24,110 nucleotides of DNA from JACDDK01 sp041747155 (lineage in GTDB: Bacteria > Actinomycetota > Rubrobacteria > Rubrobacterales > Rubrobacteraceae). The position numbers and the translations under genes are program-made. Location: contig JBGTFQ010000173.1 in the NCBI GenBank assembly GCA_041747155.1, positions 1-24,110 on the forward strand, written 5' to 3'. Shown here piece after piece: positions 15,638 to 22,498 of the stretch (its first letter is position 1; the number at the start of each line of letters is the position of its first letter). The notes below the pieces were generated by a model that was not told the origin of the DNA, made no database searches, and worked only from the letters and a program-made list of their open reading frames with translations.

Positions 15638-15655
15638 TTCCATCGGGTGGAATAA
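15638..15655 (+). promoter_or_regulatory. Candidate autoregulatory IclR operator
   Basis: TTCCATCGGGTGGAATAA contains the perfect inverted repeat TTCCA-N5-TGGAA (15638-15652). It is repeated with four changes at 6980-6997 in the hyi promoter. Its position downstream of the -10 at 15620 fits repression of the regulator's own gene. Protein assignment is inferred. Confidence 0.5.
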
Positions 15656-15680
15656 CCTTTTTAGAAAGCGAGCGACGTTA

Positions 15681-16460
15681 GTGGCTGACGCAAAGTCCAA
15701 CAAGTTGGCGGGTGGCGTCCAGTCGCTCGAAAGGGCTCTGGACATCTTGGAGTTGCTTGGTCAGTCGGAAAATGAGTTGGGGGTGACTGAGATCGCGCCA
15801 ACAGTTGGGCTTGCCAACGGCACGGCGCACCGCTTGCTCTCCACCCTGATACGCCGCGGTTACGCTCGACAGAATCCAGAGAATCGCAGGTATGCGTTGG
15901 GGATCAAGGCGTACACGCTATCCACCGCCGCTCGGGAGCATCTGGGGCCGCTGGCGCGACCTTTCCTGACGGAGCTAATGGAAGTAAGCCAAGAGTCCTC
16001 CAATCTCGCCACGCTGGAAAAAAACTCTGTTGTGTATTTGGATCAAGTCCCAGCGGCACGCATGGTTCGAATGTTCACCGAACCTGGAAATCGGTCACCT
16101 TTGCACTCCACAGGTACGGGAAAGGTGCTTCTGGCCTTTCAGACCGAGGCACTTGTAGATCAAATCCTAAAAGAGTCCGACCTGCCGCGCTTCACCGCGT
16201 ACACCATAACGGATGCGAAAAAGTTGAAAGGCGAGTTAGAAGGCATTCGAGATCGAGGCTACGCGCTCGATTCCGAGGAGATGGAGGAGGGTGTTCGCTG
16301 CCTGGCCGCTCCCGTATTCGCCCCCGACGGGAAGATCCTCGCCGCCATGAGCATCTCCGGGCCAGCGGGCCGGCTGGACGAGGACCGGCTGGGCGAGCTC
16401 ATTCCGCACATCAAAAGGATATCCGAAGAGTTCACCAGAGGACTCGACGCGACGGTCTGA
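15681..16460 (+). CDS. IclR-family transcriptional regulator of the ureide/glyoxylate cluster
   Basis: The 259-residue protein has an N-terminal winged helix-turn-helix (about 12-70: SLERALDILELL, then TEIAPTVGLANGTAHRLLSTLIRRGYA) and a C-terminal IclR effector domain with LHSTGTGKVLLAF and GYALDSEEMEEGVRCLAAPVF. IclR relatives such as E. coli AllR control gcl, glxR, hyi and allantoin genes and respond to glyoxylate or allantoin, so a local regulator of the preceding operons is likely. The GTG start at 15681 lacks a strong Shine-Dalgarno. A shared sequence at this promoter and the hyi promoter supports the role. The effector cannot be read from the sequence. Confidence 0.92.
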   Translation: MADAKSNKLAGGVQSLERALDILELLGQSENELGVTEIAPTVGLANGTAHRLLSTLIRRGYARQNPENRRYALGIKAYTLSTAAREHLGPLARPFLTELMEVSQESSNLATLEKNSVVYLDQVPAARMVRMFTEPGNRSPLHSTGTGKVLLAFQTEALVDQILKESDLPRFTAYTITDAKKLKGELEGIRDRGYALDSEEMEEGVRCLAAPVFAPDGKILAAMSISGPAGRLDEDRLGELIPHIKRISEEFTRGLDATV

Positions 16461-16471
16461 TCCCACGAAAT

Positions 16472-16500
16472 TTGAGGGCACCTCGGACAAGGTTTATACT
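16472..16500 (+). promoter_or_regulatory. Promoter of glyA-upp-dCMP deaminase
   Basis: TTGAGG (16472-16477), a 17-base spacer and TATACT (16495-16500) predict a start near 16507 and a leader of about 75 bases. This sets glyA apart from the iclR transcript. Confidence 0.6.
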
Positions 16501-16581
16501 GCTAAGAGTTGCAGGTTCGGAGTGCTGTGCGGCTCCGTTTAGTGCGACTATAAACCCCTCGACTCGTAGCGGAGGTAGACC

Positions 16582-17805
16582 TTGATCGGCCCGTATACCG
16601 AAGTAGTTGATTCTGAAGTCCAGGACGCTCTTGATGGCGAGTTGGTGCGCCAACGAACCACCATCGAACTTATAGCCAGCGAGAACTTCGCTTCTCAAGC
16701 GGTCCTCGCGGCTCAAGGTTCCGTCCTCACCAACAAGTATGCGGAAGGATATCCGGGCAAGCGGTACTACGGTGGCTGCGAGCAAGTGGATAAGGTAGAA
16801 GTGCTTGCTATCCAGCGGGCGAAGAAGCTCTTTGGCGCGGATCACGTCAACGTGCAGCCGCACTCCGGTAGTCAGGCCAACGAAGCAGCCTACTCCGCCC
16901 TGATCGAACCCGGCGAGAAGGTTTTGGCGATGGATCTCGCGCATGGCGGACACCTCACGCACGGCGCGAAGTTCAACTTTTCGGGCAGGCTCTACGACTT
17001 TGTTCACTACGGCGTCGGGAGCGACGGGTACATCGACTACGATCAAGTCCGCGACCTCGCTCACCGCGAGAAACCGCGTATGATCCTGGCCGGTGCCAGC
17101 GCCTATCCTCGCATAATCGACTTCGAGAAGTTTCGCGAAATTGCCGATGAAGTCGGCGCGTACTTCCTGACGGATATGGCCCACATCGCCGGTCTCGTAG
17201 CTGCCGGGGTGCATCCCTCTCCCGTGCCGCACAGCGAGATCGTCACTACGACAACTCATAAGACTCTGCGCGGTGCTCGTGGAGGTATGATCCTGTCCCG
17301 CGAAGAGTTCGCCAAGAAAGTGAACAGCCGCGTTTTCCCCGGCATGCAAGGCGGCCCTCTAATGCACGCCATAGCCGGGAAAGCCGTCGCTTTCGGCGAA
17401 GCGCTACAACCCGAGTTCAAACACTACGCGCAACAAGTAGTGGACAACTGCCGCGCTCTTGCCGAGGGTCTGATGGAGGGCGGCATAGACCTCGTCTCCG
17501 GTGGCACGGACAACCATCTAGTCCTCGTGGACCTACGGAACACCGACACCAACGGCACCGAGCTAGAAGAGAAACTTGAGTCCATTGGCGTCACGTGTAA
17601 CAAAAATATGGTCCCCGACGACCCCGAGCCTCCCACGGTAACGAGTGGCGTTCGACTCGGTACGGCGGCCATGACGACACGGGGCATGGGGGAGGACGAG
17701 ATGCGTGAGATCTCCGACATCATCGTTCAAGCCACCCACGGCCAAACCGACGGACTCCGCGACCGGGTAGCTTCGCTTACGGAAGCTTTCCCGCTATATG
17801 AGTAG
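16582..17805 (+). CDS. glyA: Serine hydroxymethyltransferase
   Basis: PLP enzyme converting serine and tetrahydrofolate to glycine and methylene-tetrahydrofolate. The TTG start at 16582 has GGAGG (16571-16575) six bases upstream. The 407-residue protein shows ELIASENFAS (29-38), NKYAEGYPGKRYYGGCE (51-67), VQPHSGSQAN (91-100) and the PLP lysine K227 in TTTTHKTLRGARGG. All family landmarks are intact and the length is normal. It overlaps upp by eight bases. Proximity to a glyoxylate/urate cluster may be coincidental, since glyA-upp-atp is an old arrangement in Gram-positive bacteria. Confidence 0.97.
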   Translation: MIGPYTEVVDSEVQDALDGELVRQRTTIELIASENFASQAVLAAQGSVLTNKYAEGYPGKRYYGGCEQVDKVEVLAIQRAKKLFGADHVNVQPHSGSQANEAAYSALIEPGEKVLAMDLAHGGHLTHGAKFNFSGRLYDFVHYGVGSDGYIDYDQVRDLAHREKPRMILAGASAYPRIIDFEKFREIADEVGAYFLTDMAHIAGLVAAGVHPSPVPHSEIVTTTTHKTLRGARGGMILSREEFAKKVNSRVFPGMQGGPLMHAIAGKAVAFGEALQPEFKHYAQQVVDNCRALAEGLMEGGIDLVSGGTDNHLVLVDLRNTDTNGTELEEKLESIGVTCNKNMVPDDPEPPTVTSGVRLGTAAMTTRGMGEDEMREISDIIVQATHGQTDGLRDRVASLTEAFPLYE

Positions 17806-18439
17806 CTCTCTGCCAGAGAACCTACACCTCGTAGATGGGCCACTGAGTCGTCAGAAACTTGCCGTGTTGCGGGATGAAAACACCGACACGACTATGTTCC
17901 GGCAGGCTATCAAAGAGGTCGCGCTCATCATGGTCGCGGAAGCCACAAGCCGCATGCCCACCCGGACGGCCAAGATCAAAACTCCACTCACCGAGACGGA
18001 GGTCGAGGAGATCTCCGCACCCGTTTGCCTCGTCCCCGTACTTCGCGCGGGCCTCGGTATGCTCGACGGCTCACTCGCCTTGCTACCCAACTCCACCGTC
18101 GGTTTCATGGGCCTACAGCGAGATGAGGAGACCGCCCAACCCATCGAATACTACGTCAACCTGCCAACCAAACTAGAAGATTATCTTGTCCTCGTACTCG
18201 ACCCCATGCTCGCGACTGGCGGAAGCTTATCGGCCACGCTGACCAAGCTCAAAGAAAAAGGAGCTACCTGGATCTCCTGCCTCCATGTAGTCTCCGCGAC
18301 CCCCGGCGTGGAGCGTGTAACCGCCGAACATCCAGACGTACACTTCTACACCGCCGCCCTGGACCCCGAACTAAACGACGACGCATTCATAGTCCCCGGC
18401 CTCGGTGACGCGGGGGATCGCCTCTATGGAACCCTTTAA
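17798..18439 (+). CDS. upp: Uracil phosphoribosyltransferase
   Basis: Salvages uracil to UMP with PRPP. The 213-residue protein carries the PRPP-binding motif LDPMLATGGSLSATL (from 134) and the C-terminal uracil-binding loop GLGDAGDRLYGT (201-212); VPVLRAGLGMLDG (79-91) is also conserved. Its ATG lies within the last codons of glyA and its end overlaps the deaminase start by 14 bases, so the three genes are translationally coupled. Confidence 0.97.
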   Translation: MSSSLPENLHLVDGPLSRQKLAVLRDENTDTTMFRQAIKEVALIMVAEATSRMPTRTAKIKTPLTETEVEEISAPVCLVPVLRAGLGMLDGSLALLPNSTVGFMGLQRDEETAQPIEYYVNLPTKLEDYLVLVLDPMLATGGSLSATLTKLKEKGATWISCLHVVSATPGVERVTAEHPDVHFYTAALDPELNDDAFIVPGLGDAGDRLYGTL

Positions 18440-18926
18440 AAACCCCGAAATAGACACCACCGACGATCACGAGGCGCTAAAGCGGGCCCGGCCATCCTGG
18501 GACGAATACTTCATGCGCATAGCCCACGAAGTAGCCACCCGTTCCACCTGCCCACGTCTCGCCGTGGGAGCGGTGATCGTCCGCGACAAGCGCATCCTAA
18601 CCACCGGCTACAACGGCTCGCCATCCGGGTTGCCACATTGCGACGATGTCGGATGTCTTATCAGAGTTGTGGATGGTCGAGAGAGTTGCCAGCGAACGTT
18701 GCACGCCGAACAGAACTCCATCATCCAAGCGGCTTATCATGGGGTCTCTGTTACTGGATCCTCGATTTACAGCACCCATCAGCCGTGTCTGATGTGCGTG
18801 AAGATGATCATGAACGCCGGTATAGGAGAGGTCCATTACGCGGGCGGATACCCGGACCCGTTGGCGATGGAACTCGCCGCTGAAGGTGGGCTGGAGATGA
18901 TCCACTTTGCCTCAAGCGATAGCTGA
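18426..18926 (+). CDS. Deoxycytidylate (dCMP) deaminase, ComEB-like
   Basis: Zinc enzyme deaminating dCMP to dUMP for thymidylate synthesis. From the ATG at 18426 the product has 166 residues; a GTG at 18405 would add seven. The catalytic zinc site is H93-A-E95 and C121-x2-C124 (TLHAEQN, HQPCLMCVKM). Extra Cys/His residues (HCDDVGC, 71-77, and C88) resemble the second zinc site of dCMP deaminases. RPSWDEYFMRIAHEVATRSTC is the typical N-terminus. It overlaps upp, forming a pyrimidine salvage pair. The stop lies four bases from the convergent tetR stop. Confidence 0.93.
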   Translation: MEPFKNPEIDTTDDHEALKRARPSWDEYFMRIAHEVATRSTCPRLAVGAVIVRDKRILTTGYNGSPSGLPHCDDVGCLIRVVDGRESCQRTLHAEQNSIIQAAYHGVSVTGSSIYSTHQPCLMCVKMIMNAGIGEVHYAGGYPDPLAMELAAEGGLEMIHFASSDS

Positions 18927-18930
18927 TTTT

Positions 18931-19575
18931 CTACGAATCCGTAGGGTAGAGAGTCTGCTTCCAAATCCGCTCCACAGTGCTTAGAACGGCTGCGACACGC
19001 TCCTCGGATGGCTTTGACTGGGGTCTTCCAAATGCATCTAGCAGGTAACGCTCGGTCAGCATTACCAACGCCCGAGCCGTCTCACCGGAGTCCAACTCTT
19101 TTGAAGAGAGACCTGTTTGTACGTCCCGCTCTATGCGAACCGCAACGGCCTGGGTGAAATTCTCGATCAAACCAAATCTGTACACTTCCTCGACCCTGGT
19201 ATCGTGACTCGCGGCATCCGCGATAGCCCGTAGCACCGGCCCGTAGTACAGGAATGTCTCAGCACCGCGGCTCAAAGCCTCGCTCAGGTTCTTGCGAGCA
19301 TCTTCGCGGCTCTCATCTCTAGCTTCCAGCCAGACGCGATCCACCGCGAAGAGCAATGCGCCAATGCCTTCTAACAGCCGCGTAGCAAGGTCGTAGCGAT
19401 CCTGAAAATAGGCATAGAAAGCCTGACGCGACAACCCCGTGCGCCTCATCACTGTCTCCGCCGTCAACTCCCGGAACGGATGTTCAGCCAAAAAAGATCT
19501 AGCCGCCGCCAAAATCGCCCGCTCCGCCTGCTCAGCCGTATGCCGCCGCCGACGAGGCTTACTCGATTCACTCAA
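18931..19575 (-). CDS. TetR-family transcriptional regulator
   Basis: A 214-residue repressor-type protein with a basic N-terminus (SKPRRRRHTAEQAERA) and a TetR helix-turn-helix at about 36-57 (LTAETVMRRTGLSRQAFYAYFQDRYDL). The C-terminal ligand-binding helices, including RAIADAASHDTRVEEVYR, recall EthR-type regulators. The TTG start at 19575 has AGGAAGG on the minus strand seven bases upstream. It is divergent from the alpha/beta hydrolase gene, and the shared 126-base promoter region holds two palindromes, so it probably represses itself and the hydrolase. The ligand is unknown. Confidence 0.93.
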   Translation of the reverse strand: MSESSKPRRRRHTAEQAERAILAAARSFLAEHPFRELTAETVMRRTGLSRQAFYAYFQDRYDLATRLLEGIGALLFAVDRVWLEARDESREDARKNLSEALSRGAETFLYYGPVLRAIADAASHDTRVEEVYRFGLIENFTQAVAVRIERDVQTGLSSKELDSGETARALVMLTERYLLDAFGRPQSKPSEERVAAVLSTVERIWKQTLYPTDS

Positions 19576-19611
19576 TCCGCAACCTTCCTGAACATGGAGA
19601 CAATCATAATC

Positions 19612-19640
19612 TATCTACAAAGTTATTGACATAGTGTCTA
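19612..19640 (-). promoter_or_regulatory. tetR promoter (leftward)
   Basis: Read on the minus strand, TAGACA (19640-19635), a 17-base spacer and TAGATA (19617-19612) predict a start near 19605 and a leader of about 30 bases to the tetR TTG. Its -35 lies inside the operator region. Confidence 0.55.
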
Positions 19641-19656
19641 TTGACAAAATGTCAAT
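19625..19656 (+). promoter_or_regulatory. Two overlapping TetR operators
   Basis: ATTGACAAAATGTCAAT (19640-19656) is a perfect 7-3-7 palindrome. ATTGACATAGTGTCTAT (19625-19641) is the same site with one arm mismatch. The centres are 15 bases apart and the sites share two bases. They cover the -35 elements of both divergent promoters, so one bound protein array could silence both genes. Confidence 0.8.
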
Positions 19657-19669
19657 AAAGCAATATCAT
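19641..19669 (+). promoter_or_regulatory. Hydrolase promoter (rightward)
   Basis: TTGACA (19641-19646), a 17-base spacer and TATCAT (19664-19669) predict a start near 19676, about 26 bases before the hydrolase ATG. The hexamers are identical to those of the hyi promoter. The -35 is part of the second palindrome. Confidence 0.75.
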
Positions 19670-19701
19670 GCGATTACAAATTGTTTGGAAGGAGAGTGAT
19701 G

Positions 19702-20571
19702 ATGACAGTTATGGGGACACCGGAGAGTTTGAGAGAGGTTCGGTTGCCGCAAGGTGTGATCCGTTACCGGGACGTTGGGGATGGTCCGGTGCTGGTTTTT
19801 GTTCACGGGATATTGGTGAACGGAATGTTGTGGCGGGATGTCGTGGATCGCTTGCGGGGAGAGTATCGGTGCATTGTTCCGGATCTGCCGCTAGGTAGTC
19901 ATTCGGTGCCAATGGGGGATGGGGTGGATCTCACCCCCAAGGGGGTAGCTTGGATAGTCGCTGATCTTATCGAAGCTCTTGAGCTCGAAGACGTTACGCT
20001 CGTTGGTAACGATACCGGTGGGGCTATCTGCCAAATAGTCGTAGCTGGGATCCCCGAGCGTATCTCACGCCTCGTGCTTACTAACTGTGACGCTTACGAC
20101 GCATTCTTTCCGCCAGTTTTTAGATTCTTTCAATATGCGCCGCGGATCTTCGGGAGACGATTCGTAGATATCATCGCCAGGTTGTTGCAATTTCGTTTCG
20201 CTCAACGCACGCTTTTATGGACGGTCGCCAAGCGCCACCATGACACAGAGACCCTTGATGCCTACATGCGGCCTTTGATCTTGGACGTTGGAGTTCGGCG
20301 AGACCTTACGAGCTTTCTGAAGAACGTCTCAAAACGCTACACGCTCGAAGCCTCCCAGTCCTTCCAGTATTTCTACAAGCCTGTTTTGTTGGTCTGGGGG
20401 GAGGATGACTTCCTTTTCCCTCTTCGCCACGCTGAGCGTCTACAAAGAGATTTTCCCAATGCCACGTTGCAGCGCGTGCCGAACTCTCGGGCTTTCGTAC
20501 CCGAAGACCAACCGTGCTTGCTGGCGGAGCGTATTGAAAGATTCATGTCGTCTTCTAGCACGGAAAACTAG
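19702..20571 (+). CDS. Alpha/beta hydrolase, haloalkane dehalogenase/epoxide hydrolase-like, atypical triad
   Basis: The ATG at 19702 is chosen because AAGGAG lies seven bases upstream; the adjacent ATG at 19699 is also possible. The 289-residue protein has the oxyanion segment VFVHGILVNG (H35-G36), a nucleophile elbow VGNDTGGA with D104, as in haloalkane dehalogenases and epoxide hydrolases, a cap region (about 130-215), and an acidic strand end VWGEDDFLFP (D235/D236). The catalytic histidine normally found before a Phe near the C-terminus is replaced: NSRAFVPEDQP places A264 there. It may therefore not be a classical hydrolase, or a different base may be used. Expression is probably controlled by the divergent tetR. 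No signal peptide is seen. Confidence 0.85.
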   Translation: MTVMGTPESLREVRLPQGVIRYRDVGDGPVLVFVHGILVNGMLWRDVVDRLRGEYRCIVPDLPLGSHSVPMGDGVDLTPKGVAWIVADLIEALELEDVTLVGNDTGGAICQIVVAGIPERISRLVLTNCDAYDAFFPPVFRFFQYAPRIFGRRFVDIIARLLQFRFAQRTLLWTVAKRHHDTETLDAYMRPLILDVGVRRDLTSFLKNVSKRYTLEASQSFQYFYKPVLLVWGEDDFLFPLRHAERLQRDFPNATLQRVPNSRAFVPEDQPCLLAERIERFMSSSSTEN

Positions 20572-20580
20572 GAATAGTCG

Positions 20581-20979
20581 ATGGCCGATCATTTGTTCTT
20601 CCTTCTCGGCTTCTGTCTCTTGTTGACGCACGAAATGGATGCTATCCGCTGCAAGGAGTGGAGGATATTCCCGATCACATCCAGTATGGACAGCGATGCT
20701 GGATATCGCGCTTTCACGGCCTTACATGTGCCGCTCTTCGCACTGTTGCTTTGGGGACTCTTCGGTGGTGAAGGGATCGACGCTCGTTGGATCCTGGGCC
20801 TCAACATCTTCTTTATGTTCCATGCTCTTCTTCACAGCATCTTTCTGAGGCACCCCGAGAATCTTTTTCGGTCGGCCTTTTCCTGGATTTTGATCGCTGG
20901 AGCAGGGGTGTGCGGCGCGTTGGATCTCGCATTGGCTCTCTTATGGATCTACGCCGCTCGAAGGAGCGTCAGTTTGTGA
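20581..20979 (+). CDS. Small four-helix membrane protein of unknown function
   Basis: A 132-residue protein with about four hydrophobic segments (residues 3-17, 46-63, 70-86, 99-125). A conserved-looking polar motif, THEMDAIRCKEWRIFP (16-31), follows the first segment, and further His residues lie in FHALLHSIFLRHPEN. I recall similar small bacterial membrane proteins annotated as DUF6713, but this is from memory and unsure. The His/Glu/Asp-rich motif at a membrane border could bind metal or act catalytically. It starts nine bases after the hydrolase stop with a weak ribosome binding site, so it is probably in the tetR-controlled unit. Its end is about 50 bases before the ATP synthase genes. 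Confidence 0.7.
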   Translation: MADHLFFLLGFCLLLTHEMDAIRCKEWRIFPITSSMDSDAGYRAFTALHVPLFALLLWGLFGGEGIDARWILGLNIFFMFHALLHSIFLRHPENLFRSAFSWILIAGAGVCGALDLALALLWIYAARRSVSL

Positions 20980-20991
20980 GCTTGAAACTGA

Positions 20992-21020
20992 TTGTCACAG
21001 ATTGTCGGATACGGTATAGT
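20992..21020 (+). promoter_or_regulatory. Promoter of the ATP synthase operon
   Basis: TTGTCA (20992-20997), a 17-base spacer and TATAGT (21015-21020) each differ from consensus by one base. Transcription would begin at about 21027, at or one base from the ATG of the atpZ-like gene (21028), implying a leaderless message. Confidence 0.6.
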
Positions 21021-21027
21021 GCTCGTG

Positions 21028-21252
21028 ATGCCGGATACCGATTCCAATGGGAACAACTTCGACGGGAGTTACACTCGTTTCGTTGGTCTGGGGTTTACTT
21101 TCGTGTTGGTGATCGGGCTTTTCATAGCGGCGGGTTACGGCTTGGATGTCCTCTTCGGAACTCTTCCACTGTTTCTGCTGTTGGGGATGGTGGTCGGCCT
21201 CGGAGCGGCGCTGTATTATCTTTTCGTGAGGCTGAAGGACGTGGGACGATGA
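21028..21252 (+). CDS. AtpZ/AtpI-like small membrane protein
   Basis: A 74-residue protein with a short polar N-terminus and two transmembrane helices (about 17-36 and 41-63), containing GYGLDVLFGTLPLFLLLGMVVGLGAALYY, in pieces typical of the AtpZ/AtpI group encoded before atpB and linked to ion supply or assembly of the Fo ring. In-frame TTG 20992 and GTG 21019 or 21025 are alternative starts; none has a Shine-Dalgarno. The -10 at 21015-21020 makes the ATG at 21028 the likely leaderless start. Its stop overlaps the next ATG (ATGA). Confidence 0.8.
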   Translation: MPDTDSNGNNFDGSYTRFVGLGFTFVLVIGLFIAAGYGLDVLFGTLPLFLLLGMVVGLGAALYYLFVRLKDVGR

Positions 21253-21671
21253 TCCCCTTGCGGAAGCTTGCTGCTCAGGGATTTCTGGCTATGGCGGTAG
21301 TGACGTTGCCGGTAGCAGCGGCAGTCTACTTGTACTTTGGCGCGACGAGCGCGGGTGCGTTCGCTTATGGGGTCGGAGTTGGAGTGGTGGTCTTTACGGC
21401 TATTGCGCTGACGGTCTCGCTAATAACGGGGCCGACATCCAGCGGTCGGATGCTTCTTGGAGCGATCGTGTACGTAGGGCGGCTAGGTTTCGCGGCTCTG
21501 GCGATAGGCTTGCCGGTCGCTCTGGCGGGTTGGTCCATAGCTTGGATATTCGTCGGGTTTGCCGTAGTGTATGCTGTCGAGAACGTTACGGTTTTGGTGG
21601 TATTGGGAAAGTCGGGTAGTTCCGTGGCTGAATGGCGGAGCGAGATCAGGGAACGGAGGATCGAAGCTTGA
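21249..21671 (+). CDS. atpI: ATP synthase subunit I
   Basis: A 140-residue protein with four predicted membrane helices (about 8-28, 33-55, 70-92, 94-114), of the AtpI type that precedes atpB and helps assemble the c-ring. The ATG at 21249 overlaps the stop of the upstream gene. The same frame stays open back to 20787, but that part lies in another reading frame of the preceding genes and is not coding. Sequence conservation in this family is low, so the call rests on size, topology and position. The final TGA overlaps the TTG start of atpB. Confidence 0.78.
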   Translation: MIPLRKLAAQGFLAMAVVTLPVAAAVYLYFGATSAGAFAYGVGVGVVVFTAIALTVSLITGPTSSGRMLLGAIVYVGRLGFAALAIGLPVALAGWSIAWIFVGFAVVYAVENVTVLVVLGKSGSSVAEWRSEIRERRIEA

Positions 21672-22462
21672 ACATGGCGCTCACGTTGGCGCAAGTAAGA
21701 GGCGAAGAACTGCGCAAGGAGATCATTCATACCTTCGAGGCGGGGCAGCATGTGTACGTCGAGCTGTCGCTTTTCGGACTGGATATCTCCATAACAAAGG
21801 CTGTAGTTTGGTTGTGGATCGGGAGTTTGGTTACTTTCCTGTTGTTGTTCTTTGGCAGTCGGGCTCTCAAGAACCGCCCCGGCGCGTATCAGGTTATAGT
21901 CGAGGAGATCTACGGTTTCGGCGCAAACAGCTTGGCCGGACAGATGGGCGAAGGGGGCAAGAAATGGTTCCCTTACACGCTCTCGCTGTTCGTGTTCTTG
22001 CTGGTCCTGAACTTGATGGGGCTTATCCCAAACAGCTATCCGGTGACGAGTAGCATCTCGTTTACGCTGGTACTTGCTCTACTGACGTTTGGTCTGGCTC
22101 AGTATCAGGGGATAAGGAGCAACGGCGCGGGTCGCTACGTCGCGGCGTTCGTGCCGCCAAACTTGCCGCTCAAGATATTCTTCGTGCCGTTTATGTTCGT
22201 GATCGAGGTGATCTCGGAGCTCTCCAAGCCGCTTACGTTGGCGATGCGGCTCTACGCGAACATTCTGGCCGGTCACTTGCTCATCTTTATATTCTTGAGC
22301 TTTATCTTGTACTTCGGCACGCCAGCGGTCGCGCTGTTCTCCGTCCCGGCGGCGGTGGTGTTGTTCGCGTTCGAGGTCTTTGTCGCTGTGCTGCAAGCGT
22401 ATATTTTCGCTATCCTTACGCAGGTTTATATCGAGATAGCGATGTACCGTCAGGAACACTAG
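21668..22462 (+). CDS. atpB: ATP synthase Fo subunit a
   Basis: The a subunit forms the proton half-channels against the c-ring. With the TTG at 21668 (GGAGG at 21655-21659, eight bases upstream, overlapping the atpI stop) the product has 264 residues. The ATG at 21674 is a near alternative and an ATG at 21632 would overlap atpI by 40 bases. The essential arginine is R194 in SKPLTLAMRLYANILAGHLL. NLMGLIPNSYPVTSSISFTL and the last two helices (AVALFSVPAAVVLFAFEVFVA, in part) are typical. About five to six membrane helices are visible. Confidence 0.95.
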   Translation: MNMALTLAQVRGEELRKEIIHTFEAGQHVYVELSLFGLDISITKAVVWLWIGSLVTFLLLFFGSRALKNRPGAYQVIVEEIYGFGANSLAGQMGEGGKKWFPYTLSLFVFLLVLNLMGLIPNSYPVTSSISFTLVLALLTFGLAQYQGIRSNGAGRYVAAFVPPNLPLKIFFVPFMFVIEVISELSKPLTLAMRLYANILAGHLLIFIFLSFILYFGTPAVALFSVPAAVVLFAFEVFVAVLQAYIFAILTQVYIEIAMYRQEH

Positions 22463-22498
22463 TAAATCGTGTACAAAAAATCGAGAGGAGAAAGTTAG

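Noticed and set aside
18931..18944. CTACG-AATC-CGTAG hairpin at the convergent deaminase/tetR ends, as a bidirectional terminator.
   Set aside because: The stem is only five pairs, it lies inside the tetR stop region, and the T-run is on the wrong side for the rightward transcript.
20787..21248. A long in-frame extension upstream of atpI that would give a 294-residue protein.
   Set aside because: It overlaps the small membrane protein and the atpZ-like gene in another frame and its residues look non-biological; the ATG at 21249 overlapping the previous stop is the natural start.
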